From NCBI GenBank assembly GCA_964007475.1, contig OZ023273.1, positions 66,523,560-66,587,559 on the forward strand: 64,000 nucleotides of DNA. Reading direction: 5' to 3'. The translations under genes and the position numbers were made by a program. The notes beneath the pieces were generated by a model that saw only the letters and a program-made list of their open reading frames with translations, had not been told where the DNA came from and ran no database searches. Source of the DNA: Hybos culiciformis. Lineage: Eukaryota; Arthropoda; Insecta; Diptera; Hybotidae. Positions 11,586 to 23,026 of the stretch are shown one piece after another (within the stretch, counting starts at the first letter, position 1; every line of letters begins with the position of its first letter).

Positions 11586-11853
11586 AAGATTATGATCACG
11601 ATGTAGATATGTATATATGTTTAGTTAGATAGGTTTAAGGTAGGTTTTTAATTGTTTAAGCATAAAAAAAAAAAAAAAAAAGGTCACATAGTGGTTTTAT
11701 ATCCGTTTTTCCACTAACCGAAATCATATTATGTATAAAAAAAATATTATTGTTTAACTTAAAAAAGTAAAAATATTAATTAGTTGTTTAGAATATAATA
11801 TCATCCTTATCTCTTATAAGATTGAAATTTTGTATGTAATCATAAGTATTGAA

Positions 11854-12011
11854 GAAAATCATGGAATAAAATAAAATAAATTGAAATTGAAAATATAATA
11901 TAATATTATTTAAAAAAAATTTGCTCAACAAAAAATCATGGAATAAAATAAAATAAATTGAAATTGAAAATATAATATAATATTATTTAAAAAAAATTTG
12001 CTCAACAAAAA
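11854..12011 (+). repeat. 77-bp tandem duplication of the retrotransposon 3' tail
   Basis: The segment starting atcatggaataaaataaa at 11858 is repeated from 11935 with near identity, ending ttgctcaaca each time. Both copies contain the aataaaataaaataaa tail typical of Jockey-type 3' ends. The duplication could be a replication slip or a second insertion at the tail. Confidence 0.85.
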
Positions 12012-12420
12012 TATTAAAGCGTAAACAAACTTGCCTAAGTCTCATCTAGATATTAGTAAAAAAGCTAATTGTATAGCTATTTTATTGCTTTGTTATGAGA
12101 ATTTCTTAGATTTTGTCGAAAGTTTTTAAGTAAATTAAGTTTCGTTTTTAAAAAAGTAAGGCTCGCCCTCTTATTTTACATCGTAAGGTCTTATTTAAAT
12201 GTTTGTAATGTAACTGTAAAGATAACTAACTAACAATCAGAATAAAATAATAGTGTGAGAAATCTATCTAATATTATCTAATCCACATAAATTTGATAAC
12301 AAAATTTAAATTGGGTTATTATTTAAGTAATAAAATATTATATTATACAACATTAATATTTTTTATTACCTATTTATTTTATGAATGAATTTCAAGATTT
12401 ATTATTAATACTAATACACA
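12012..12420. other. AT-rich DNA, no gene seen
   Basis: No coding frame or element boundary was detected in this spacer between the retrotransposon tail and the small hAT-type element. Confidence 0.5.
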
Positions 12421-12428
12421 CTATAAAC

Positions 12429-12574
12429 TAGGGATGTTAGTACGAATTGCCAAAATGTAATAAGGAAAGAAAAATATTCAACGAAAAACGATAAAAAAAT
12501 GTTCGTTTTATTTTTCTTATTAAAAAGATTGGTAATAACATCAAGGCGCAAGAAAAACCAAATGGACACCCCTG
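12429..12574. mobile_element. Small hAT-type MITE (146 bp)
   Basis: The left end tagggatgtta pairs imperfectly with the right end, whose reverse complement is caggggtgtcca. Flanking octamers are ctataaac (12421-12428) and ctttaatc (12575-12582), matching at 6 of 8 positions. This fits an aged hAT-type insertion, but the support is weaker than for the neighbouring element. Confidence 0.45.
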
Positions 12575-12715
12575 CTTTAATCTGTGTAAACTAATCTAGG
12601 AAAATTGTAGAATCTCTAATTGACAACGCATATGACGAAGGTGTTTTGTGGTAAATTTAAATTATTGAAAAATTAAAAATATTATCAATATCGTGTAAAT
12701 TTTATGTGTATATAG

Positions 12716-13748
12716 CATACTTGGCCAAACTGCGGCTCGCGAGCCGCATGCGGCTCTCGATCTTTTTCACTGCGGCTCTAGCCACGTTCGTAATAATATG
12801 TTAAAAATTTATTTTAAAAAATACAATTTAAAAAAAACCGTTTTCTTATGTAATGTATTCGTTGTCATATAATTTTTCTTTATAAATAAACATGCATGCG
12901 AATTGCAATCTTTGTATTCAACAATGAAATTTATCTAACAGATGAACATTTAATAAGCTGTCTAGACTTAAGGTTTAAATAAGGATTCGCAAATATTTAT
13001 AAATAGTTGTTGAGTTAAAGGAGGTTTATCATACAAAAAATTTTGGTGTTTTAAAGTTGAGGTAAATGTGAGTTAAATCTGGTTCACCTGCTAAAACCCA
13101 GTTTTGTTTATTTAGATTAAATGAATATGTTATGATTACGTCAAAAAATTATCGGTTGGGCATGTGCGTTTGAATAATTAAAAAAAGAAAAAAGAAAATG
13201 GCTAAAAAAAAGCATAAAAATAACATAATTTTTTTTTTGTAATTTTTATTTTTCGAATTTTAATTTCAAATTAACTATAGAATTTTTTTAAATCATTTTT
13301 AAATTATTTTTGATTAAATTTTATTCACTTATTTTAATTTAGAAATTAAAAAAAAATAAAAAAACAACAAAACTAACCCTGGTTTGAAAAAAATCATGGT
13401 GTGAACAGCAATTTTCAATTGAGGGATAACCTGATTTAATTTATGAATAAAATTCTTAGTTTAGACATCTGAGCTTATTCGTACGGCACTAACAAGTTAT
13501 GAGCCAGATTTTCAACGATTCCCGGCCAAAATACAAACACATAATCTAGCATCTACTAGTAAAGAATAAAAATTTTCAATAAGTATTTTTAATGTATATA
13601 AATGTATGTTTTTAAATAAATTATGAATGAAAATAAAGATAAATAAAAAAGACAGTTTACATATTTAAAACAATTTCTAATTGCGGCTCTCGACAATTCT
13701 GATTTTTGTAATTTCGGCTCCGGTAAGGATAAAGTCTGGCCACCCCTG
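12716..13748. mobile_element. Non-autonomous hAT element (1,033 bp)
   Basis: An exact 8-bp target duplication gtatatag flanks the element (12708-12715 and 13749-13756). The termini catacttggccaaac and caggggtggccagac (right end read inverted) match at most positions. Just inside the left end lies the GC-rich block actgcggctcgcgagccgc, and near the right end gcggctctcg and cggctccgg. The interior has no transposase frame and carries a nested repeat at 12952-13463 shared with 33.6 kb. Confidence 0.85.
12952..13463. repeat. Dispersed repeat, copy 1 (nested in hAT element)
   Basis: This block is clearly homologous and collinear with 33580-34025. Shared segments include ggtttaaataagg, caaatatttataaata, gttgttgagtt, aaaacccag, ttgtttatttagatt and gtgtgaacagcaatttt. 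The hAT ends are absent around the second copy, so this looks like an independent element inserted into the hAT copy. Its exact termini and class are unresolved. Confidence 0.75.
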
Positions 13749-13756
13749 GTATATAG

Positions 13757-14777
13757 CTTTACGTAATCTTTGACATGTAAAAACTATAATAAAATGTTTT
13801 ATGTAAAGCGATTTGGAAGAAATTCTATTTGGTATAAAAAACCTTTGCTTTCATAAATTTTTATTTTTGTGTAGCTCAACTTTCACAATATAATAGTTTC
13901 GTTTGTTTTTATGTAAAACCTATAAAACCTTATTTATTATGAAATAGTATAGTATAATGTGTTTGTGAAATAAATTTAAAATTAACCACATGCCCACGGA
14001 AGTCAAGTCGCATAATGTTATTGCCATAAATTTATTTGAATCTCAATTTCAAGCTAACTTTTCTTCTGTTTCCACCTTTATTAAATATCCTTGCTGAAAT
14101 ATTCGTTATGAAACTTTATTTGTTTTTTTTTTTTCCTGAGTTATAAAAAATTATATTTTTAAATTAAGTAAATTATAGTTCATTTAGTTCATAAATATGT
14201 GAAATGTAATAAAATCATAAAGCGGTTTACAAACATTTTCTAATCAATCATTAAATTATTACATAAAAGCATAAAAAGGCCCAAAATTCCTATTTTAACA
14301 AATTCACAAGAATTTTTATTTCCTCTTATCCAGATTCGAATTAATTTATTACACCACTCTTTATATTACAAAACTTATATAGAAAAGCATTCAAAATGTT
14401 TATGACCAATTCAAAAAAAAAATCCCTTCGAAATTCTAAGGAAAAACTTTTTTTAACGTAAATTTATGTTGAAAAGTATTTGAAGAAAAATTCAGACCAT
14501 CTTTGTTCATTGAATTGAACTTAATTTTTGGTATAAGAAATTTTTTCCGAAATGTTTATCCAATATTGGACACAGTTAATCTTTAAGAGTTTGTCAATGA
14601 AATTATATTAATTTTTATTCATTATTTATAATCTAGTTAGTTGTTTGTTTCTCTGTAAGTCTATAAACGTAGTTTTTCAATGTTGAAAATTACTCTTAAT
14701 TGCTATCAAAATAAATTGGCATCTAACATTTCGGAAATTAATCTGTCTCCAAAATAATAATTTTTTTTTGCAAAGAA
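13757..14777. other. AT-rich DNA, no gene seen
   Basis: Only short chance ORFs were found; no repeat boundary or splice-flanked island could be supported. Confidence 0.5.
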
Positions 14778-15043
14778 TATATCGTCTGCTGAGAAATGAA
14801 ACAATGTATAATGAAAAGTATAGTTTCGAGTAATTTGAGTTTAAAGATTTGAAAATTAAAAAAACGTATGCAAAAATATCAAGTAACGTAAAATTTTCAT
14901 CTAAAAAACACATTTTAATCAACATTAAGAACATTGCAAAATAGTTGCACTTATAAAATCGAGTACGAGGAATCGAATGGTGCTATTATCTAATAATGAC
15001 GTATAAATATCATACGTTGTTTCATTTCTCAGAAGACGATATA
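14778..15043. repeat. Inverted repeat pair, 33-bp arms
   Basis: The arm at 14778-14810, with cgtctgctgagaaatgaaac, is matched in inverted orientation at 15011-15043 with only a few mismatches. The 200-bp interior is AT-rich. The outer ends read (t)atatcgtc on both sides, consistent with a small MITE with terminal inverted repeats, although a target duplication is not clear. The minus-strand ORF between the arms is probably chance. Confidence 0.65.
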
Positions 15044-16993
15044 CCCTGTGCAGTGCATTAGTAGACTTCTGCGTTTCATTTATGTTAAATTCCATTAATA
15101 TTGAACTTCAGTTTTTTTTTTTTAATTTTTTTGGAATTTTAAAATGCATTTTTTTCTTATAAATAAATCAGTAATAGAATACAACACCATCATATTCAAA
15201 TCACATAATATTTTTAATACGATAAACCCTCAATTTTTGCATATAAAATTTGTACCTTCTCTATTTATTATTGTTAGTTACATTGGTATTTTTAACTAAT
15301 TTTACTTGATACCTATAAGAATATTTATATATGTATGTATATAAAACGAATTTTCAAAGGATAAACGGAAGTACAAGATTTTCACTTAAAAAAAACTAGA
15401 GATTAATCGATTAAAATAGTTTCAAACCAAAAGAATAAATAAAGGATCTAAGTGGCGCCAAAACTTTTTCCCTGAATATAAGAGCCTTACACAATTCATA
15501 TATTAATAAATTTTGGAATGGGTGAAATGTGCACATATTTATAAGTTTATACAATTACACTTGACTCTAAAAAAAGAACTCCTAAATAAAAACGTTTAGG
15601 TAGCAATCAATGAAAAAAAAAATTCAAAGAAAAAGTGGAGGAAAACTTTTGTATTCCGATAAATCAGATGATTTTATAGTTTTTCATTATTGACAGAATT
15701 ATGTACACAATACATAAGTTTTATAAAATAAAAGACAAAAAGGAAAAGGATTTAAAAAAAAAATGAAATTGATTAATGGCATTAGAAACTTACATTTTAC
15801 ATACATTTATTAAAAAAAAAAAATTATTTAAATCATTTCTAGATCGAGAATCTTATTTTGCTGTAAATATCTTATCGAGTCCAGATTTAAAAGCATATAC
15901 TTATCTTGATTTATGAAATTGTAATTACAATTTTCTATTGTACTAAAAATTCTGTTAGCACTATTTACAAATGTTTATTAAATTGTAATGCAGTGAATTG
16001 ATTTTGACAAGCATAAGTATATACAAGAATTAAATAACAAATTGTTAAAAATTGTTTATATGTTTTACAGAATTTTTATTTACTAAAGACTTGATTATCT
16101 ATTTTTCTAATATAACTCTTTCTGTTTAATGTTTAATGATGAATTTAAAATCCCTTTTTTTTTTTTCAAATAACAAAAATAGTTATGAAACTAATTGCAT
16201 ATATAATATATATACATCGTGTTATATGATGTATATAAATGAAATATTCAAAGTTATAATATGGCATTGATTTCATTAATGTATCAAAATTCTTAGCCTC
16301 TATATTTTATTTAATATAGGCTTTATGATTTAATTTTTGGTTTATAAATCTGTTTAAATAGTGAAAAAAAATTATATTAAGTGCGCGTAAAATTTTTCAA
16401 TATTTTCAATTTAAAGAGGTGTACCATTGAAATTTAAAATTGTGTACATAATTATCTATATGTTATTTTAAAATTCGCGTACATTTATCTTACAAAAAAA
16501 AAAATTGTATACTAATTCAGATTATTCAGAACACTTAATTAAGTTAAAAAACAATATTGCGCGCATAAAAATTTTATGCATATTTTTGGAAATCCTTTTT
16601 TCGTATAGCACATAATAATTTATTGTTAATTAAGAAGCATTATATTTTGTTTAAATTTTAAACATACGTTTTTTTTGTTCCTTCCATTAATTAAACTTCA
16701 AATTTAAATGTGTATTAGATACATTTATGATTAATTTTATTGTAGAGATTTGTAGAATTTATAAGGTTCAATTCAATTTAAAATAAGCTACAATTATGCG
16801 AGAATTTTACCTTCAATTAAAAACATGATAGGTTTTCGTAATTGTATAAATATAGTATTCTTCGTCAGAATTAGAAATGGAGCTGGTTTAACTAAAATTT
16901 ATATTCGTTCTTTTTTTTATTTTATTGATAGGGCTTAAGTACTCATCTAAACAGAAATACAATTGTCGTAAAAAGTAAGAAAATGATAATAAA
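15044..16993. other. AT-rich upstream region of the helicase gene
   Basis: No coding sequence was recognised. A T-rich tract ending in ag at about 16906-16931 could be a splice acceptor for an untranslated first exon of the helicase gene. An in-frame TAA lies at 16976-16978, upstream of the chosen start codon. No defensible core promoter could be picked out from this composition. Confidence 0.4.
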
Positions 16994-19084
16994 ATGGAAA
17001 TGTGTAATTTTATTCAAGAAATAGAGGATAGTGGAATTATTGATTGGAACCAAATACCTGAAGAATGGGATTTTATAATAAATTCCTCTCAAAAATTGGA
17101 CAAACTGAACAGTGGACAAAAAGAAGTTTACGATTATATTGATGAACATATTAAGAAAGAACAACTGACGCAATCTGCTGATACATTAAAAATCTTTATA
17201 ACAGGAGGGGCTGGTAAGTTAATTTTTTATTTCGATATTATCCTTTCTGTCAGATGTTTAATTTTATCATTTGCATTTCAAGTCAACTTCGAATTTAAAT
17301 TTAGAAAAAAAATGTATTAATTCATTAACAGTCTTAAATAGACTCAAGGATAAGATTAAAATTAGAATGAATGTTAGTAATTTCTGAGAATTAATTTCAA
17401 ATGATTATAATTTGAAGTAAGTGCATACGTATAATAATAAATCATATAAAACACTCATCATTATTAACTATAATTTAATTATTGATGATATTTATTTTTA
17501 ATAATATTTTTCGCCAAATCCTTTCTTTAGGACGTGACAATAATATTGGCCGCGTATTTATAATTCTAAGGAAACTTAATACGTTGTGTAATGAATTTTC
17601 AAATAAAGTTTAATTATAATAATGATTTGAAATGGAATCTAAAGAGGCTTATTACTTTAAGTGAGGTTTCTTTAAGTGAGTTCAAATATTACATGTATTT
17701 TATGTAATTTGACCAGGTGTCATATATAACGTCGGCGTCGAAGATAAATTGTTCCCACAAGAAAGTAAAACATTTTAGTCGATCTCAATAATTTAAGTTG
17801 AAAGCATTAATGTATCTAAACTATAATCAATTAAATTATTAACCTAGGATTGTTGTTACCGATAATGTATTTAATATTTCAGGTACCGGAAAAACATATC
17901 TACTGAATCTTATTTACGAAAATATCGCAAGTAAATTTGGAGACGTTGTCTTGAAGGCATCATTTACAGGAATGGCAGCATCTCATATAAGTGGACAAAC
18001 TTTACATAAAATATTTTTACTTCATAAAGCATTTCCGTTCGAAGATTTTCATACAAATAAGAGCATAAAAATGGTTTCCATGGAGGACATAAATAATTTA
18101 ATGAAAGAATTTGCTTCCATTAAATATTTAATTATCGATGAAATAAGTATGGTTTCTGCAGAAATATTTCAGATAATCGATCGAAGGCTACAATTAATTC
18201 TACAATCGCAGAAACTTTTTGGAGGTTTAAATGTTATACTTTTTGGTGATTTATTGCAGCTTCCTCCAATAACAGGGTGTCAAATTTACAAAGGAGATTT
18301 GTGGACTTATTTCAAATTTTGTGAGTTAGAAGAAAATATGCGTCAAGGTGAAGGTGATAATTTAATTTTTCTAAAATTATTAAATAACGTTCGAATAGGA
18401 GAAGTGAATTCTCTTGACCTTGAAACATTACGTAAAAAATCTAATGAAAACAATAGCCACTTTGGTGATAATGCTATACGAGTTTATCCTACTAATAAAT
18501 TGGTTAATGATTACAACGTCAAAATTTTAGAAATGTTCAAACAACGTGGTGTTAAAGTATTTTGCTTTGAAGCAGTAGATACATTCCCAGAAGGAGTTAA
18601 ACCTAAAATTTATGAAGAAATTCAAGGAATATCACGACAAATCAAATTATTTAAAGGGGCTCGTGTCATGTTAAGGAAAAATTTGTGCGTTAAATCTAAT
18701 TTAGTCAACGGTCGAGTTGGGACTGTAATTGATGTGCTGAATTTGGAAAGTATTGAAGTTCAATTTGACAATGATGAAAGAACTTATTCCTTTGGCTATA
18801 AAATATTTGAAGAATTTGATATTAAGAGAAAAATGATTCCATTTATTTTATGTTTTGCATGTACAGTACACAAATTACAGGGTTGTACTTTAGATAAGGC
18901 TGTGATTTATTTAGGAACACAACATTTTCAGGCTGGTCAGATTTATGTTGCTTTAAGTCGAGTCAGAAAATTTGAAGATTTTAATATAGAATATTTGGAT
19001 CAATCTAAATTTTCCAAAAATTTTTTAATAAATTTCGATGATTTAAATGAGTTATATCGACTACGTAGACAAAAATTATTATAA
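16994..19084 (+). CDS. PIF1-like ATP-dependent DNA helicase, two exons
   Basis: Exons 16994-17213 and 17883-19084 join in frame to give a 473-residue protein. The start is the first ATG after an in-frame TAA at 16976. Superfamily 1B helicase motifs occur in order: Walker A GGAGTGKT (71-78), Walker B LIIDEIS with D159/E160, GDLLQLPP (about 195-202), ENMRQ (about 224-228), VNGRVGTV (about 348-355), TVHKLQG (about 401-407) and YVALSRVR (about 428-435). PIF1 family enzymes unwind DNA 5'-3' using ATP and act in genome maintenance; Helitron transposons carry a related domain. No motif is missing and no stop or frameshift interrupts the frame. The length equals a bare helicase core, with no Rep/HUH, mitochondrial or nuclear extension recognised. 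The ENMRQ context is closer in style to mobile-element or viral relatives than to cellular PIF1, so a domesticated origin is possible. Confidence 0.88.
17214..17882 (+). other. Phase-1 intron inside the Walker A codons
   Basis: The intron starts gtaagt after ...GGGGCTG and ends tttcag before GTACCGG, both good consensus sites. Removing 669 bp joins GGAG to TGKT, restoring the P-loop without frame change. The interior is AT-rich with stops in all frames. An intron argues against a very recent autonomous transposon copy. Confidence 0.9.
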
Positions 19085-19110
19085 AAATTTAAAAAAATTA
19101 CATTATTAAA

Positions 19111-19116
19111 AATAAA
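19111..19116 (+). promoter_or_regulatory. Candidate poly(A) signal of the helicase gene
   Basis: AATAAA occurs 26 bp after the helicase stop codon at 19082-19084. The hexamer is frequent by chance in this composition, so only its position supports the assignment. Confidence 0.4.
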
Positions 19117-20164
19117 ATTAGAGATAGATTGTTATTTACTTTTATTATTATATGGTTTTCTAATCTTAATGATTTTCTTTATATATTGTATTATTATTAC
19201 TACATACCTCACTACATATAAATAACCACAATTTTTCATTCCACGACTTGGGTTTTTATAATTTATTTAATCTCTCTAGAAATGCTAATTATCATGAATT
19301 TGAGTCTATGATAATTATGACATAAATGTATTGAGGATGGCCAAATCTAAACAACATTAATATTATTTCTTAGTTTTGTTAAGTCTAGTCTTCTTTTAAA
19401 ATTAATTTTGCATGGTAAAGATAACTTTAATTTGTGTGGGATCTTGCAAACATCTATTTATAACCAGAAAATGATTTGGGTTAAGAAAGAAAAAGAAATC
19501 TTTAAAATAATATAAAAATTAGGAAATATTAGACATTCCAATAAATTCTCTAATTTTAGTTTTTTTATATTTTATGTATTTTGTAATTAATTAAGTATGT
19601 AACAGTATGTATGTAAATTATATCACAAAATTTGATTTTTATATTTGTATATATATATATTAATTTGTTATAATATTGTGCGTATTTGTGTAATAAAAAA
19701 TGTTTGATTAACTTATTTGGAATAAAATCATCATATTAATGATAATATTTATAAAATTAATAATAGTATGTATAAAATATTAAAGACCATTTTTATAATA
19801 AAGTAATAGAATCTGTTAAAAATTTCCCAAAAAATTCAACATATGTACATTTAGTTCATAAATCTGTAATCTCTATAACAAATGTTCATATGTTTCTAAA
19901 GGAATTTTTCTCACCTAAATCTATTAACCTTTAACATTTTATTGAGATTTATTACATTGGATATCTTTCTTTTTTACTTGCTTTTATTTTCCTTTTGAAA
20001 TTAATTACATGTACATATAATACCCTACTTGTTTGTAAAAAATCCAATCTAGATATATCGACTATAAAATTTAATCTTAAGATAAATTTTACATTATGAA
20101 TTTTTTATTTATTTTGACAGCTCAAAATTTTGCACTGATATAGCGGTTGATGAAATTTTTTAAG
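19117..20164. other. AT-rich DNA, no gene seen
   Basis: This is the 3' flank of the helicase gene. No Helitron-like 3' terminus with a hairpin, and no further coding frame, was recognised. Confidence 0.5.
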
Positions 20165-20172
20165 CCTTAAAC

Positions 20173-20580
20173 CAAGCCAGGGCACCTCAAAGCCCTAAGC
20201 GAGTCAATTTTAAAACATATCAAAAGAGATAGAGCACTAGCCGAATTAAAAAGGGATGTTACCATATTTCGTATTTTTGTTGTAAACATAATATATTGCC
20301 ATTGGTAAGAAGAACCTTCGACACTCAAAAATTTAAAGCAGCACGAAGTGTAATTCGTATTATAATTTTGGAATGGGTTGTTATAAAATAAAGGTTTAAT
20401 TTTAATTGAAGAAAAAAAAAATTTTATTTTTCTCTTTAAAAAAATCTTTTTATTTTGTAATTACCAATTGCAAAATTTGAATGCGAATAATTAATTTTTT
20501 GAGCCGCATATTGTTTATAATGCAAAGGTTTTCTTGAGCCACAAAAATTTATGGTTAGAGCCGCAGTTTTTCCAGGCATG
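20173..20580. mobile_element. Non-autonomous hAT-type element (408 bp)
   Basis: Flanking octamers are ccttaaac (20165-20172) and ccttaaat (20581-20588), 7 of 8 identical. The left end caagccaggg and the right end, read inverted as catgcctgga, form short inverted termini. The right end continues aaaactgcggctc inward, matching the left end of the 12716 element, so both belong to one family. No transposase is encoded. Confidence 0.7.
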
Positions 20581-20588
20581 CCTTAAAT

Positions 20589-21925
20589 ATTTGATTTTTA
20601 TCAGCCAATAGATTTAGAATTTTCATGATTCTTTAATTCTAATTTGTATTTAAAAATGAACTATTTTAGAAATGATCTATTTTAAAACTCTTTATTTTTT
20701 TCTGATATACAATTTTTGCTAAAAAAAAGAAAAATAATAACATTGAGCGACCTAGCTTACTTTTCAAATTTATAAATTTATAGTTTTAAATTAACGTTAA
20801 ATATTAGATTGATTATTTCTTCAGTCAATAAGACTACTGTAAAGGCAAACAGCACAAATGAATTTATTTTATAACTTTAGTATTTTTTATGCAAAATTTT
20901 TAAGCTGTTATGTCGTGTCTTTAAAAAAGATACAAAAATAAATTTGTTTTAAATTGGCCTCAAATTTTTCCTTTCATTTGAATGATACCACCAATTGAGT
21001 TTTGACCTGTTTATGTATAAAAAGAAAACTCATCATGATGTACATGTACACATAAAACACGAAATATTATGTACATTTAACATTCATGATATCCTTTTAC
21101 TTTTTTTTTCTTATTTTATATAATTTTGTTAAATAAAAGGACTTAATTGACATTTATTAGAATAAATTGTTTTAAATGAGACATGAATTAAATATTGAAG
21201 AAAGCATATTGAGTGATATTCTCGTATTAAGTAAAATTGGCCTCTGATTTGAATTTTTTTTAGGATGAAATATAATATATATGTATTTGTATACATAATA
21301 TATACATATAGATTATAGAACAATATCATTTTAAATGTATTGCATAATAAATATTGTAAGTATTTATCATTAAAAGGAAAACTTGTAAAAAAAATATTTT
21401 GTTCAAACAGGATGTGACTTAATTAAATAATTTAGTGGGCTTTTGTGTCTCATAAATGAATGTACTCTTTTTGAAATTTCGATTTAAAGTACTTTGTCAC
21501 TTACTATCTTCACCTCCTTCACATATTGCGTCGAAATCATTTAAGATTAAAAAAAAACATTTCAAACAATAGCAGTATCTTGAAAATAATTTGCGTGCCA
21601 ATGAGACTTTCTAACTTCGGAATCCGTAATTGTAAATTCTCATAGCTAAGTGAAAGTGAACAAAATAGCGAAAATTTTGACATTCAAACGATCGAAATCT
21701 GTCCAGTAGTTATAAGAATTATAAGACAGACTAATCTTTTGCATCTTGAACGGTTCTAATATGAGGATGCTCTAATATGGATATCTAATAATTTTGTAGC
21801 TATTTTTAGAGATTGAAAATTCTGTGATAATAAAGCTGCTTAGAGCATTTTGTTTTTATTCGTTTTTTTTTGCCATAAGGTATGTTTGACAATTTCAATT
21901 CGTTATCAGTTTTTATTGAGATGTA
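20589..21925. other. AT-rich DNA with a repeat relic
   Basis: No gene was found. The stretch at about 21590-21735 is less AT-rich and contains gatcgaaatctgtccagtag, a style of sequence that recurs near 24720 (caaatcagctcagtag). It may be a decayed dispersed repeat. Confidence 0.4.
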
Positions 21926-21979
21926 ATATTCCAATATTGTATTACTTGGGTCATATTCCAATATTGTATTACTTGGGTC
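21926..21979. repeat. Perfect 27-bp tandem duplication
   Basis: Two adjacent identical 27-bp units begin atattccaatattg and end cttgggtc (21926-21952, 21953-21979). Confidence 0.95.
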
Positions 21980-22482
21980 AACCTGTAAACATTGAATATT
22001 AATGTATGGAAATCACTTTAAAAAAACATTTTTTTTCGAAATTAGGAAAAAAAATAATTTTATTTTTTTTCCAAATATTGATAAGGACTGAAAAAGGACT
22101 GAAAATAATTAATTAACCCGACAGTTTTTCACCCACATGAACTACCTATTAAATAAAATAAATTGTTCAATATTCAATTAAATTATAGACAATTAACTCT
22201 TAAATGGATCGATTAGTTAGAAATTTATTTCTTCTATAAAAATATTAAACATAATAATTTGTAAAGAAATAATTAATTTAAAAAATATTAAACATTAATT
22301 AAAACAACTGAAACTGTGATGGTACATGAGAATTTAACTAGAATATTAAGCATAAGTATGGTATTGAGATGCCACGAGCTAACGTCAACATATACAACAT
22401 ACACATGAAACAGAAATTGTGGAATAAAATTACTAAAACAAAATGAAATAATGCCGCATTTTAACTTAAAGCAAACAATTAT

Positions 22483-22710
22483 ATGACTAAAGAACTCAAC
22501 GCCGTTACGGCTTCATATTCCGTAAGTGATTTGATTCATGAAGAGAAAGAATATTCAAGAGAAATATCCCAATCAAAAAATCTGAGTCCACCTCTGTGTG
22601 TGAAGAAAAATTTATTTTCTACTTTTTCATGCGGCCTGGCCTCAGTTTTTTTAAAAACTCGTTTTTTACTTATTTTTTTTCTTACTTATTTTTTTTACTT
22701 ATTGTTTTAA
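22483..22710 (+). CDS. Uncertain small ORF or first exon
   Basis: An ATG-initiated frame of 75 codons begins MTKELNAVTASYSVSDL and has a more balanced composition for its first 55 residues than chance ORFs in this window. A perfect donor-like gtaagt occurs after codon 13 (from 22522), so the coding part could be only a short first exon. The C-terminal part is Phe/Leu/Tyr-rich and looks like random T-rich DNA. No family is recognised. Confidence 0.25.
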   Translation: MTKELNAVTASYSVSDLIHEEKEYSREISQSKNLSPPLCVKKNLFSTFSCGLASVFLKTRFLLIFFLTYFFYLLF

Positions 22711-22872
22711 ATGTTTTAGAATCTCGTACAACGAAAATTTTAGGTATACTCATCTATTTAATACAAACTTATACTAATATGGTTGTGTAGTTTTACAAAT
22801 ATTTTTATTCGCTGTTACGTATTATCTTTTTATATTCAACAGAATGTCATATGTACTAATAAACGGTTCGGT

Positions 22873-23026
22873 ATAAGAATATTCGATGTCTGGTAGGGTT
22901 GCCAAATGAGTTAATTAAAAAAAGAGTACATTTTTAAAAAAAATCTGAAAAAAAGAGAACATTCGGGTGAAAAAAAAAGAGATCAAAAACAGGCCAAGAA
23001 ATATAATAAGAATATTCGATGTCTGG
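22873..23026. repeat. 21-bp direct repeats flanking a 112-bp insert
   Basis: The 21-bp sequence from ataagaatattcg to gatgtctgg occurs identically at 22873-22893 and 23006-23026. The 112-bp insert starts tagggttgccaaatgag, similar to hAT or P-type termini, and is purine-rich. It may be an insertion with a long target duplication or a tandem duplication containing a truncated MITE. Confidence 0.6.

Larger units (their letters stand above)
9973..12011 (+). mobile_element. Decayed Jockey-like non-LTR retrotransposon
   Basis: Collinear fragments of a LINE-type polyprotein follow one another on the plus strand. They are the endonuclease C-terminus with SDHLPV, a linker, the start of the reverse transcriptase with NKAPGKDEI, a large internal gap, the GLPQG and FADD segments, and the C-terminal region ending with a WYSRT motif. 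The 3' region ends in a duplicated tail with repeated aataaaat. At least three frameshifts, several stops and a deletion of RT core motifs make it non-functional. Target duplications were not identified and the 5' half is missing. Confidence 0.8.

Noticed and set aside
16943..17173. Minus-strand ORF over helicase exon 1
   Set aside because: It is the antisense shadow of a frame with clear helicase motifs and has no recognisable product.
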